64,000 bases of DNA from Chrysomallon squamiferum (Eukaryota > Mollusca > Gastropoda > Neomphalida > Peltospiridae), in contig CM022669.1 of assembly GCA_012295275.1 (NCBI GenBank), positions 16,416,172 through 16,480,171 of the forward strand, read 5' to 3'. The stretch's first letter is position 1. Each line of letters starts with the position of its first letter. This document shows, piece by piece, positions 11,621 through 23,463 of the stretch. A model generated the notes under the pieces. That model was given only the letters and a program-made list of their open reading frames with translations, did no database searches and was not told where the DNA came from. Made by a program: the position numbers and the translations under genes.

Positions 11621-14280
11621 AGTAAAGGAAAGGAAAGGAAAGTACAGTTCAGTACAGTAAAGTAAAGTGCAGTGAAGTAAAGTGAAGTAAATAAAGTATA
11701 GTAGAATAAAGCAAAGTAAAGTAATGTAGGGTAAAATAAAGTAAAGTAAAGTAAGGTTAAGTAAATTAAAGTAAAGTAAAGTAAAAGTAAGGTAAAAATA
11801 AAGTAATGTAAATTAAAAGTAAAAGTAAAGGCAAAGTAAAAGTGTAGTAAAGTGAAGTGTGTAGTAAAAATAAAAGTAAAAATAAAAGTAAAAGTAAAGT
11901 AAAATAAAATTAAAAGTAAAAAATAAAAAGTAAAAGTAAAAGTAAAAGTAAAGTAAAGTAAAAGTAAAAGTAAAAGTAATGTAAAGAAAAAGTAAAATAA
12001 ACTAAGATAAAATGTAAAAAGTAAAATAAAAAAAAAGTAAAAGTAAAGCAAAGTGGAAAATAAAAAAGTAAAAAGTAAAATAAAAGTAAAATAAAATAAA
12101 ATAAAAAATAAAGTAAAAAAAGTAAAATAAAAATAAGATAAAAATTAAAAAAGTAAAATAAAAAGTAAAAAAAAGATAAAGTAAAAATAAAATAAAGTAA
12201 AAAAAAGTAAAATTAAAAAATTAAAGTAAAAGTAAAGTAAAAAATAAAAAATAAAAATAAAAGTAAAAAAAATAAAAAAAAAAAGGTAAAAATAAAAATA
12301 AAGGTAAAAGTAAAGTAAAAAAAAAAAAATTAAAATAAAGTAAAATAAAAATAAAATAAAAGGTAAAAAAATAAAAGTAAAATAAAATAAAAATAAAATA
12401 AAATAAAAAGTAAAAGTTAAAATAAAAATAAAAGTAAAAAATAAAATAAAAGGTAAAATAAAAAATAATAAAAGTAAATTAAAAAGTAAAGTAAAAACAA
12501 AAGTAAAAGGTAAAAATAAAGGATAAAAGGGTAAAATTAAAAAAAAGGTAAAAAATAAAAAAAAAGTAAAAATAAAAAAAAAAAAAAAGTAAAAAAAAAG
12601 TAAAATAAATAAAAAAATAAAGGTAAAAAAGTAAAAGTAAAAAAAAGTAAAAAAAAAAGTAAAGATATTAAAATAAAAGTAAAATAAAAAAAAATTAAAA
12701 GTAAAAGTAAAAGTAAAGTAAAGGTAAAGATAAAAAAAGTAAAGTAAAAAATAAAATAAAAGAGTAAAATAAAGGTAAAAGTAAAGATTAAAAAATAAAA
12801 GTAAAATAAAGTAAAGATTAAAAAGATAAAATTAAAGTAAAAATAAAAAAAGTAAAAGTAAAATAAAAATAAAATTAAAAGTAAAATAAAATAAAAAATA
12901 AAGATAAAAAAGATAAGGTAAAAGTAAAAAATAAAATTAAAGTAAAATAAAAAAGTAAAGGTAAAGTAAAAAAAAAAGTAAAATAAAATAAAATAAAATT
13001 AAAGGTAAAAAAAAAAGAAAAATAAAATAAAATAAAAGATAAAAGTAAAAGTAAAAGTAAAGTAAAAACAAAAATAAAGATAAAAAGATAAAAAAAATAA
13101 AAGTAAAAAAAAGTAAAATAAAAAAAATAAAGTAAAAGTAAAAAGTAAAAAAAATAAAATAAAAATAAAAATAAAAGTAAAAAGTAAAATAAGAAAAAAT
13201 AAAATAAAAATAAGATAAAAATAAAAAAAGTAAAAAGTGAAAAATTAAAGTAAAAGTAAAAGGTAAAAAATAAAAGATAAAGTAAAAGTAAAAGTAAAAA
13301 CAAAAAAAGTAAAAGTAAAAGTCAAATAAAAAAAGTAAAGTAAAAGTAAAAAAAGTAAAATAAAATAAAATAAGATAAAGATAAAATAAAAAAAAAAAAA
13401 GTAAAAACAAAGTAAGAGTAAGATAAAGGTAAAGATTAGATAAGATAATAAAATAAAAGGTAAAAGTAAAAGTAAAGTAAAAAAAAAAAGTAAGATAAAG
13501 TAAAAAGATAAAAAAGTAAAATAAAAGTAAAAGTAAAAAGTAAAAGTAAAAAAAGTAAAGATAAAGTAAGATAAAATAAGGTAAAAGTAAAGTAAAGTAA
13601 AAAATAAAAAAGTAAAAGTAAAAGTAAAATAAAAGGTAAAGTAAAAAGTAAAAGTAAAAAAGTAAAAGTAAAAAAAAAAGGTAAAAGATAAAAGTAAAGG
13701 TAAAAAGTAAAAGTAAAAAGTAAAAGCAAAGTAAGTAAAAAGATAAAGGTAAGTAAAGTAAAAAAGTAAAGTAAAGCAAAGATAAAAGTAAAGGTAAAAG
13801 TTAAAAGTAAAAGTAAAGTAAAAAAAAAAAAGTAAGGTAAAGATAAAGTAAAAGGTAAAAAAAAGTAAAAGTAAAGGTAAATCAAAGTAAAGTAAAGTAA
13901 AGATAAAAGTAAAAAATAAAGTAAAGTAAAAGTAAAAATAAAAGTAAAAGTAAAAAATAAAGGTAAAGTAAGGTAAAAGTAAAATAAAATAAAAAAAAAG
14001 TAAAAGTGAAAAAAAATAAAATAAAGTAAAAAGTTAAAAGTTAAAGTTAAAGTAAAAAAAGTAAAATAAAATAAAATAAAAATAAAAAAAAGTAAAAGTA
14101 AAGTAAAAGTAAAATAAAATTAAAATAAAAAGTAAAAGTAAAGTAAAATAAAATAAAAATAAAAAGTAAAAGTAAAAGTAAAGTAAAATAAAGTAAAAGT
14201 AAAGTAAAGTAAAATAAAGTAAAGTAAAGTAAAGTAAAGAAAAGTAAAAAAAGCAAAGTAAAGTGAAGAAAAGTAAAGAA
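11621..14280. repeat. 2.66-kb GTAAA-type satellite / giant imperfect microsatellite
   Basis: The whole stretch is built from GTAAA (AAAGT) units with A-run lengths varying from 2 to over 10. C is almost absent from the plus strand apart from the first 60 bp (AGTACAGT variants) and scattered CAAA units. Units are cleanest, as true pentamers, near both ends (about 11740-11780 and 14190-14240). In the core they drift into GTAAAA, ATAAAA and AGATAAA. Long minus-strand frames (up to 280 residues of F, L, Y and T) are only translations of the repeat. Uneven A-run lengths in the core may be partly long-read consensus error. Confidence 0.97.
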
Positions 14281-15080
14281 CTTACAATGTTTTGTATTAT
14301 ATTCACAACAGTGAGACACTATTATATTGTATTAAAACGCAATATAACATTGGTATGTTGTATAAACACACATGATGACATTACTAACGCTGTATCAAAA
14401 CTCTGTTATTTGTAACAAATAAAACCATGAATTCCCCGAAACCTCCATTAAATTACAAATTCCGGACCTCGTAATCATTTGATCTTTCTCGATAATTGTT
14501 TGTTTATTAGGATATGTCTGCTTACGTACAGACAGCTGAACCAAAAATGGCAGAAAACCGCCGTCGAAAATAGCTCCTTAACCTTTTTCCGAGACGGTGA
14601 TTTCATTATTTATTTAAAATCAATTAACTGAAACATTTTCATCCGCATGGTTCGGATGTAGAGGAATTTATACTGACCAAGCATTAAAGGCACAGTGATT
14701 AGCTTTCTGTCATCAGCTGTCAAGATGTTTGGTGTTTCAGATACGAAATTTTCAAAAAAAAAAAAAAAAAAAAAAAAAAAATTATCGTCAGATCTTTTGT
14801 AAAAATTTCGTGCAGTAAGGAAGGTTCATATTTTTTAACATTTTTTAAAATTATTATTATTATTATTTTTTTTTTTTGTCATCCTTTAACACTACAAATG
14901 AAGAGGTAACTGCTCACAAACAGCTTACAACGAAGTAATTATCCTCTGAGCCTAGTGTGTTATTAAAATCAATTAGTTAAGACCCGGTCATCTTAAAACT
15001 TTGCTTGCGATTTTGCTGTTAGCTAATTCTATACCGTATTTCAAAATCCTAACGAGCTGGAAATTTAAAAAAAAAAATTA
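14281..15080. other. Intergenic, no gene seen
   Basis: Mostly unique-looking sequence with a poly(A) run at about 14753-14781 and a short (ATT)n tract near 14850-14870. Confidence 0.6.
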
Positions 15081-15159
15081 AAAAAAAAAAAATAAAAATA
15101 ATAATAAATAAATAAATAAATAAAATACCGTTAAATATACTTTATATATATTTATTTAG

Positions 15160-15210
<51 letters not shown>

Positions 15211-15905
15211 TTATATTGTTGTGGTTGTTGTTGTTTTTACTTCTATCGATGTGTCAATAAGCACTAATCAAAACATATACAAGGTTAAAAGAATTTAATG
15301 CCAGTTTTTTTTTTTTTTTTTTTTTTTTATCATTATAATCACTAATTGATAATGGGTATCAGATATTTCTGTTTTCCTCGCCGTCCTTACCTGATACTTC
15401 AAGCATAAGAATAAACATCAATCATCGTGTAAAAATGACTATGCTAGTACAAGAGAAATAAGTGCGATGTTTTTCTTAAGAAAACAGGTGAAAGAAAGCA
15501 GTCTGAAGCATCTGCTGTGTACAGATGTTTTCTTTAATTACGAGTGTAAGTTTATATGTAGCTGTGTCATGCTGTGTATGTGTATTGTATATGCATGCAT
15601 ATGTGTATGTATGTATGTATGTATGAATGTATGTATGTTAGTATATATATATATATATATATATATTTATGTATGTCTGTATGAATGTATGTATCTGTAA
15701 ACACATAAGTGTATTAATGTTGTTATATTATGTACGTATGAATGAATGTATATATATATAGATATGTGTGTGTTTGCGTGCGCGCATTCATGTATATATT
15801 ACATATATCTATTTATGTTTGTATGTATGTAAAAATGTGTGTGTATGTGTGCGTGTGTGGGAGTGTGAGTGTATCCTGAATGTTCAGCTGCCGATTAAAC
15901 TTTGG

Positions 15906-15959
<54 letters not shown>

Positions 15960-15975
15960 ATTATTATTATTATTT

Positions 15976-16010
<35 letters not shown>

Positions 16011-16020
16011 TTTTTTGTTC
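15081..16020. repeat. Cluster of microsatellites: AAAT, ATTT, TATG, TA, ATT
   Basis: AAAT units at 15085-15125; (ATTT)n at 15150-15212; poly(T) at about 15304-15328; TATG/TG/TA compound repeats at about 15590-15870; (ATT)n at 15905-15975 running into (TTTA)n to about 16012. The frames here are repeat translations. Confidence 0.9.
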
Positions 16021-16931
16021 CATAGATTTCTTTCAGATTCACAACACGCAGCATATCTGGCTTCTCTTTACATTTTTTTTATTGACATTTAGCAACGAAA
16101 GTTTTTAAGAAAGAACAAAAGACAATGTAAGGTTAATTAAATCCATAGGAGCAAATCTTATCCTATATCGAAATATGATTCTCGCCTTTGGTCATGAAAG
16201 AAGTGATGTTTATAAAATCTTTTGGATAATTTCCATTCGTTTGCTCATATAGTGAGTGGTTCGTCATAACAAAAGCATGTTAATTAAGTCCATGGTGATA
16301 TTTTCTTTTAAATCTCCACATGCAATTATTCGTGTATAATGACAGAATTCTACAGCATTACTAGACATATACTGTTACTGGAATCTCAGAGATCACCCTT
16401 TAGATAATACTGGAATTGAAAATATGAAATCACTATATTTATAACACTGTAAAGGACATAACACTTTTGAAGATAATATTAAAAAAAAAAAAAAAAAAAA
16501 AAACGCTTTTCAGTTCTTTGCAGATACTAAAATAATAAACACTCTAATATAATATTGAAATAAAAATCAGAAATCACAATATTTGATGCATATGTGATCA
16601 CTGTTTATAGGCCCAATGTCTAAGATTGTCTAAGATCACAGTATTAATGTTGTAGAATCACTGTAAATAGTATTGTGTTTATACACTGTTGATAGGCCTA
16701 AGGCTGCAACAGAAATCTGAGCCAGTAATATTGTAATAGAAATCTGAGATCACAACAGGAAATACTGTAACTGAAATTCATAAGATACGGGTAATATATA
16801 TATATATATAGATAGATAGATAGATAGATAGATATAGTTATATCACATATTTCTTTCTTTTTTTTCTATACACTTTCAGATTGCTGGGTTTTAGTCTTTG
16901 CAACAATGAAGTCAAAAGCTGTCTTTAGTCG
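16021..16931. other. 3' flank of the GPCR gene; decayed repeats
   Basis: It includes poly(A) at about 16480-16503 and (TA)n-(GATA)n at about 16795-16835. A weak tandem pattern with the core AAATCTGAGATCACA recurs between 16380 and 16780. No canonical AATAAA is seen on the minus strand within about 200 nt of the receptor stop, so the transcript end is unresolved. Confidence 0.55.
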
Positions 16932-18501
16932 TCATAAGAGCATTATTTCTTCTCTGGTTTTTGTGCTGTTAATATTAGTAGATTTCTCCTTGAAAAATAT
17001 GCGTCTCAGCTGTACCCTGAAATTGCTTCCAGAAAGAATGTAAATATAGAAGTTCACCGCGTAATTTATTTGAGAAATGGCCACAAAGATGTCTTTCCAC
17101 GGTGCAATGGCAATCAAAAAATGTCTGGCCACGTCTCGGCTGTAACAGTGGACTACGATAATGGTCGTAAAAGACAAAACAACGAGAGGCAAAAGGGTCA
17201 GAATGTAAGTGAAGCAAATCGTCAGGAGCATCATGGTTGTTTTGTGTCTCCGCTGAGAACACCTCGAGAATCTGGACGAGTCCGTGTTGCCCGCCGCCCT
17301 ACTGATGCTTTTGATCTTACAGACGACGAGGACGTTGCAGACGAAGACGGACACAAGCGGCAGAACGAAGCAAAGAGTGAACTGGTAGAAGTAGACGTGC
17401 AGAGACGTGTAGTACACCGCCAGTCGCGGCGAGCTCATGCACTGGTCGTCCACCTTCTTCACCATGATGATACGAAAAACCTGGGTGTACGACATCAGAG
17501 CAAACATCGACAGAATCACGGCCACGGCTCCTTTCTGGGTGACGAGTGAGTTTCTCCTGAAAGGAAAGAACACGACGAGGAGTCTTTCTCCTGCCATGCT
17601 GACGATTAGCCAGGAGGACATCAGGTAACAGACCGACTCGGAGAAAGCGTAGATTTTGCAACTGATGTCGGTGAAAACGGTCCACACGCCCGGTTTTCTG
17701 AGATACAGCAGAAGCTCGTCGACCAGTCGAACTTCGTGACCAATCAGAGTCAAGGAATCAAACACAGCGAGTGCACAGAGGTAGTGACTGTATGATTTAG
17801 TTCTCAAGTATTTCGACTTCATCACTATGAAGGACAAACAGTTTCCGACAAGCCCAACCAGAGCGATAATAGACACTGTGACTTCTTTAAAAATCCAGCC
17901 CCAGTCTGGTAAAACATGGCTTGACATTTGGTATCCTGTAAAAATATGAAGAAAATAAAACAACCTAATAAGATTTCAGGAATACACAATACCGGGATTT
18001 TAATTATATAGAGAATTATACGAAGTATGTAGAGAACTTATTGACGTATTATAAACAGAGACCCTTCGACACCTCCACTAGATTTGCACCTCTTTTTAAA
18101 ATACATTTTGATATAAATTAATTACAAACTTTTTAAAAAACAGACAGAGAAGGGACTAGATAACAATATTTCTCATTTTCTAAATAGAATTTTTTTTTTT
18201 TGAAATTCCATTCTTGTTATTTTCAATAATTGTTGTTATTGGAGGCACGTTCTTTCTGCCGTACCTTTTCTGTTGCCTCGGGTCAATAATGCTATGCTTT
18301 GATTAACGACAGAATGAAAGATGAAACACGAAAGGACAGGTAATAACTATACATATTTCTATCACAGGTTTTTCTTTTCCTCAGAATTAACCACAGAACA
18401 ACAAAAAGAGAGGTAAATACTATGCATATTTCCATCATACGTTTACCTTTCGCTATGTTTGACTTACCCGATCCATTCAAATAAAAGGAACTATTCTCCA
18501 T
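16932..18501 (-). CDS. Class A (rhodopsin-like) GPCR, neuropeptide-receptor type, 2 coding exons
   Basis: Coding exons are 18501-18468 (11 codons plus one base) and 17935-16932, giving about 345 aa. The donor is TCGG|GTAAGT, the acceptor TTTTTACAG|GATACC, and the phase-1 join is exact. The short N-terminus has sequons at Asn3 and Asn9. Seven hydrophobic segments are visible. Landmarks: GN in TM1 (Asn about 43), LAVFD in TM2 (Asp about 71), Cys about 104 before TM3 and Cys about 177 in loop 2 (disulfide), ER at about 128-129 in place of DRY, TLLP in place of CWxP in TM6 (Pro about 261), and NFYIY in place of NPxxY in TM7. The third loop is short and basic. The general look is of the FMRFamide/peptide-receptor-like groups expanded in lophotrochozoans (family knowledge). 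Ligand is unknown and the subgroup is unresolved. No internal stop or frameshift is seen. Confidence 0.92.
17936..18467 (-). other. GPCR intron (532 bp)
   Basis: A GT-AG intron separating the 34-nt coding part of the first exon from the exon that carries the receptor core. The AT-rich interior has no array. The long exon also has an ATG at 17963, but that frame starts inside the pyrimidine tract of the acceptor and is not the true start. Confidence 0.85.
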
Positions 18502-18535
18502 TGTAAAATCTGAAATATAAAATAATAAATATTAA
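18502..18535 (-). promoter_or_regulatory. Splice acceptor upstream of the GPCR start codon
   Basis: The minus strand reads a T-rich run ending in ATATTTCAG, then 8 nt, then the ATG at 18501. This suggests a 5' UTR intron and a further non-coding exon upstream. The arrangement is the same as in the amine oxidase gene. Confidence 0.45.
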
Positions 18536-19152
18536 GTTATTAATTAGAAAGTAGATGGTTCAATGTCTCTCATTATTATATTTATATTAGTGTAGGTATG
18601 TGTGTGAGTGTGTGTATGTGTGTGTGTGCGTGTGTCTGTGTGCGTGTCTCTATGGGTGTATGCTGTAATTATATATCACGAAAGTATTGTTAGATACGTA
18701 ACAGTATTTACAACAGCAAACATGGAAAGCGTGTTTAATATGTATTAAATACGGGGTTAACAATCTACCTGGAAGAAGAAATAAATAACGAAAAGAATAA
18801 GAAAAGTAGAATAAAGAAAAGTAATAAAGAAACTGTAAGATTTAGGTTTATGAAAATCAGGGTGGCTAAAAATTTAAATACATAGTAAGACCATTGTTCG
18901 ACTTAATGATATTGTCAAGAGCAATGTTTGGTACATTGAAAACATAATCTCAAACATAGTCTGTAATCTCGGACACTGACACTGCACCGGTCGACAGTGT
19001 TCATCTACCTCATCTTTTTAATTAATTACGCGAATAAAGGTTTCGGGTGAACAACCTTGTCATTAGCAACTGATTAAACACCCTGTTATTATTGAAAGCA
19101 GTTATTAATCTGAATTTGTTAGGAAGTGATGAAACGGCAGGCTGAGAGGCAT

Positions 19153-19248
<96 letters not shown>

Positions 19249-19377
19249 CGAAAGCGAGCGCAATAACCATTAAGTATACGTGTTCTTTTGTCCTATCCGA
19301 TTAACGTAGTATGTGACTAGCCTGAATAAAGTACAACTCAAAAGGTCTTGATAACCTCATCTCTGAATCAATCACTA
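18536..19377. other. Upstream of the GPCR gene
   Basis: No coding exon recognised. It contains a (TG)n-rich segment at about 18596-18650 and a 90-bp (GA)n array at 19157-19246. Confidence 0.6.
19157..19246. repeat. (GA)n microsatellite, 90 bp
   Basis: A pure AG dinucleotide array, a homopurine mirror repeat. Confidence 0.97.
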
Positions 19378-19660
19378 GACTTGTCATCGTGATGTTCATA
19401 TCTTTATATTTAACGTATTAATTTTAATGATCGAATCTCTACATGGAATATTCGTCTTATTATCTGCACGGTCTAATCCCTATGCGAGCACTATCGTTGT
19501 GATCATCTCATCTCTAATCGAACTTTTAGTCTTATCATCTGGATGATCTGATCGGCCTCTGCACGACCGTCATCATCTGGAAGACTCAGTCCTTGTATCG
19601 AACACTACTAGGCTTATCATCTGGACGATTTCATCTTTCTCCACAAAATGTCGTCTTATT
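19378..19660. repeat. Decayed tandem repeat, about 38-44 bp unit
   Basis: The core CTTATCATCTGGA(T/C)GAT recurs with drift at about 19455, 19495, 19531, 19569, 19613 and 19652. Spacings cluster near 38-44 bp. Copies are strongly diverged, so the array is old. Confidence 0.6.
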
Positions 19661-19673
19661 TCATGATTAAAAT

Positions 19674-19823
19674 GTTCGGTAACTGTATTCATCACTGGTT
19701 CGGTAACTGTATTCATCACTGGTTCAGATGGCTAACTGTATTCATCACTGGTTCAGATGGCTAACTGTATTCATCAATGGTTCAGATGGCTAACTGTATT
19801 CATCACTGGTTCAGATGGCTAAC
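19674..19823. repeat. Minisatellite with 24-bp and 29-bp units
   Basis: Two identical 24-bp units (19674-19697, 19698-19721) are followed by three 29-bp units (19722-19750, 19751-19779, 19780-19808; one C-to-A change) and a partial sixth. The 29-bp unit equals the 24-bp unit with a short GTTCAGATGGCTAAC-type replacement of GTTCGGTAAC. Confidence 0.95.
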
Positions 19824-20039
19824 CGGTGTTACATTTCTTCAGACGTGCCCATGACAAAAGGTGAAAATTTCACCGCTGTGGAAACGACGAGTCTCCAGGA
19901 TTTAATCACGCAGGTGACGTGTCGACGTGATCAACGTAACCAGTAAACGATCTGCTGTGAGCGCAGTGTTCTGCAACAGCGGTCTTCGAAAACAACACTT
20001 ACATTGCAAATCATAATAATAACAACACGAGTAACAACG

Positions 20040-20252
20040 AACGACGACAAAAACAGTAACAACAACAACAACAACAACAACAATAACAACAAAAAAATAA
20101 TAATAATAATAATAATCATAATAATAATAATAGTAATAATGGATGATGACGGTGATGATCATGATGATAATGATGACGAATGTATTATGAATGTTTGTAT
20201 GTTTGCGTGCTTGTGTGTGTGTGTGTGTGTTGTACCTATGTATGTCTGTATA

Positions 20253-20303
<51 letters not shown>
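20040..20303. repeat. (AAC)n-(AAT)n and (TG)n microsatellites
   Basis: AAC triplets at about 20058-20095 pass into AAT triplets to about 20140, then GATGAT-like triplets, then TG arrays at 20213-20230 and 20257-20303. Confidence 0.93.
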
Positions 20304-20305
<2 letters not shown>

Positions 20306-20471
20306 ACGTGACTTGATTTGTTTAGGACATACTAAGTCTACATATAATCAAACATTTTATTTATGGAAACGAACCTTATGCTTGACTGTTTACTGGGAAT
20401 ATAAATAACATTCAGAATAATAATATAAAAAAAAAAGAAGAAAAAAAAGGATATGTTAATAGTAATACACT

Positions 20472-20880
20472 GAATGTTGATATTAATGTATCATTTTCGT
20501 TTCCGTCATAATACCATTAGAAAATACATTCGTTATTGGCACTGGCATATCACTTACGAATCGTTTACAACCCTCTCTAGTAAATATACTGGCTATTAAT
20601 ACTAACATACTATTTATGTTTCGTCCATTTACAATCTTAGTAACTACTGATATTAAAATAACGCAGATATGGCATATCACTTACATATCTTTCACATACT
20701 AGTCAATTCACTGCTATTGATACTGACGTATCCCTTACGTATCAGGTACATATCAGAAGTTAGTAAATTCATTTTCTATTTGATATTGGCGTATCGCGTA
20801 CGTATCGTTCACGTTCAACACTAGTAAATTCATTGAGTACTGATACTGGCGTATTACTTACGTATCGTTTGCACAAGATA
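20472..20880. repeat. Diverged tandem repeat, about 60-bp unit, 7 copies
   Basis: Successive copies begin at about 20475, 20532, 20592, 20648, 20714, 20775 and 20835. They share the order TTGATACTGGCGTATC, then CTTACGTATCGTT, then ACTAGTAAATTCATT. The last three copies are the most alike. No known family is recognised. Confidence 0.85.
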
Positions 20881-21977
20881 CGAATTACGTGAGCCCTTTT
20901 TGGCAGTGCTTTCCTTATTTAAAAGTAAATGACGACAGACGATTTTAATTACTTCTGGATTTTGTTTTTCTTTCCTGGCGTAATTATTTTCTTGTCTGCC
21001 TCTAAAGATCAAAGGACTGTTGCTTTTATTGTCTCCGGACCAGACTTGGTAGCTATTAAAAACCACACTGATTTAAAATCGGTTAGCTCCAAAGTGAAAT
21101 TATGCTATTAACGGAGAAGACAAGACAGTGACTTTATTTAGGTTTTGGAAGACATTTTGGATAGATAATCTGCATGCTGAAATCTAAAGTAAAAATAATA
21201 CATTTGTAAAATTTATTTTACTGTTTTCCTTTATCTACTGTTAATAATGAGTTGTCATCACTGAATGGTGATTCAAATGTTAATCGTTTTACAAGCTTCT
21301 AAATGGATTTTGTGATTTGTATATGACTGTTTAACATTGGGTATGCTTTATCTTTATAAGACTTCCACATTTTCGCCTCACTGATTCCGTTATAAATTTG
21401 AGATAATCTAAATCAGATTTTGTATACAGATGAAGTTTAAAAATTGTTTAAATGATGTGTTTTTAATGATTGTAATGTTTAATTATTATTCACATACTTA
21501 TCTGTGTGCATATAAAATGACTCTGACAAACAGTGCGAAAACGATAGACAGAGAGACAAAGAGACAGAGAGAAAACAGCACGACACTTAGCTAATATTCC
21601 ATAAACGGTGTTTTCAAATAGTTACTGAATGAAAGCAACGCATTAAGTTATCAAATTTTCTATTGTTTGTCATCGTCCACAATGTTTTCATGTTGCTACA
21701 CTTCTAAATAAAATGTAGAGTTAACAGTGCGTGGAAAGGAACTGTTAAAATCTGTATTAAATGAGTCATGAGATATTTGCATTGCTAATTAAGATTAATG
21801 TGCCATTACAAAACATTAATATTTCAGGTGTAGTTACAAACGAGATATTTCTGTGAATTCCAGTTTTCTATTTGCTAAAACACTGAAACATAAAACATCA
21901 TATATATATTTGTAATTACACGTGAAATATTAATGTTATCATAGTATATTTATCGTAATCAGCAGTAAATATATCTC

Positions 21978-22086
<109 letters not shown>

Positions 22087-23329
22087 GACCAACTAAAACC
22101 ACGTCTGTTATTACTAAATATCAATAATGCACGACAACACCATTATTTTGCATTAAAATCATGTTTATGTTTTAATGTACACTTCTGACAATGAACTTTG
22201 CTTTTATTCTCTTATCTTTTCGTGTTTAATGATGGCTATCGTTAAATAACTGTAAAAAAAAATAAAATAAATAAAATAAAACATGATCGAACATATTTCA
22301 GAGAACGAAAATAAATTAAACACTGAAACGATTCGACAACGGTGATGAATGACGATGTCGATGACGCCAATGATGATGATGATAATACTGCTGCTGATTA
22401 TGATGATGATGATGATGACGTTAAAGATATCTTTAGTACGAAAACTGAAATGTCGATCTGTATCAGGATTATTCTATAAGTAGGTCCTTATATATTCTGT
22501 CAATTAAATTCAGTACTGATAGCATTAAAGAATTGATCGTAGTCATCAAATTTATTAAATTAGAAAACAGATAAAACAAGTTCTGATACTGAAAATCTAA
22601 GATAGGAAAAAAAAAAAAAAAAAAGATTGAACATCCTGAAATTACCCCGACTTCTAAATTTTGTACCAGACATAATTTTAAAGACATGCTGTCCCCTAAA
22701 CACATATCTGCATGTATATGGTTGTCACTGGTTAAAACTTTCCACTCCGGGAACATGATATTGAGTTAGGAACGTAACTTGAAGATTGCCTGTAAAAGTT
22801 TGTCGACTATTATATTACGTTAGACGGACTGACTTCAGAACTCAATTCGTCTTATATTCGATCTGTGGTTTCTTAATGACCTTGTCTTCGCATTACGTGA
22901 GATGTTTTTGAGTACACAAAGAATAACCAAAGTATGCGTATGGTAATACATCATGTCACTTGCTACAGTATTGTATGTTTATGATAATGTATCCCATTAG
23001 TTGCTGCTTTTTGTTTCAGGTATAATAGACTTGCCATATATTCTTTTTTTTTGTTCTCTTCTTTATCAAAGCGATAGCAACCTTTCTGCCTTCACTTCAC
23101 ACTGGTAATAAATTTCTCAAAGATGACAAGTACACAAAACTATGATAGATTACCAACAGCATAAAAGGGTGGAAAAAAAGTGGTTTGTGACAGTTATTAA
23201 AAAGAAACTGAGATATTAGTGAACAGCCTTTCATCATGGACTAGACGATGTTCTATACCTATATGAATTCTAATAAAAAGAGAAATGGGATAACGTTATA
23301 ACGTCATTTTAATTAACTGTGAATAATAG

Positions 23330-23463
<134 letters not shown>

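Noticed and set aside
12875-14319. Long minus-strand open frames (90-280 aa) of Phe, Leu, Tyr and Thr
   Set aside because: They are direct translations of the GTAAA satellite; the composition is fixed by the repeat and no start or splice context is present.
17070-17685. Antisense and alternative-frame open frames over the GPCR exon (159 and 122 aa)
   Set aside because: They overlap the receptor, which has clear seven-helix character and motif order; these are shadow frames.
17936-17963. Start codon at 17963 for the GPCR
   Set aside because: The peptide MFYFLHIFT is encoded by the T-rich tract of a splice acceptor; the upstream exon at 18501 joins in phase.
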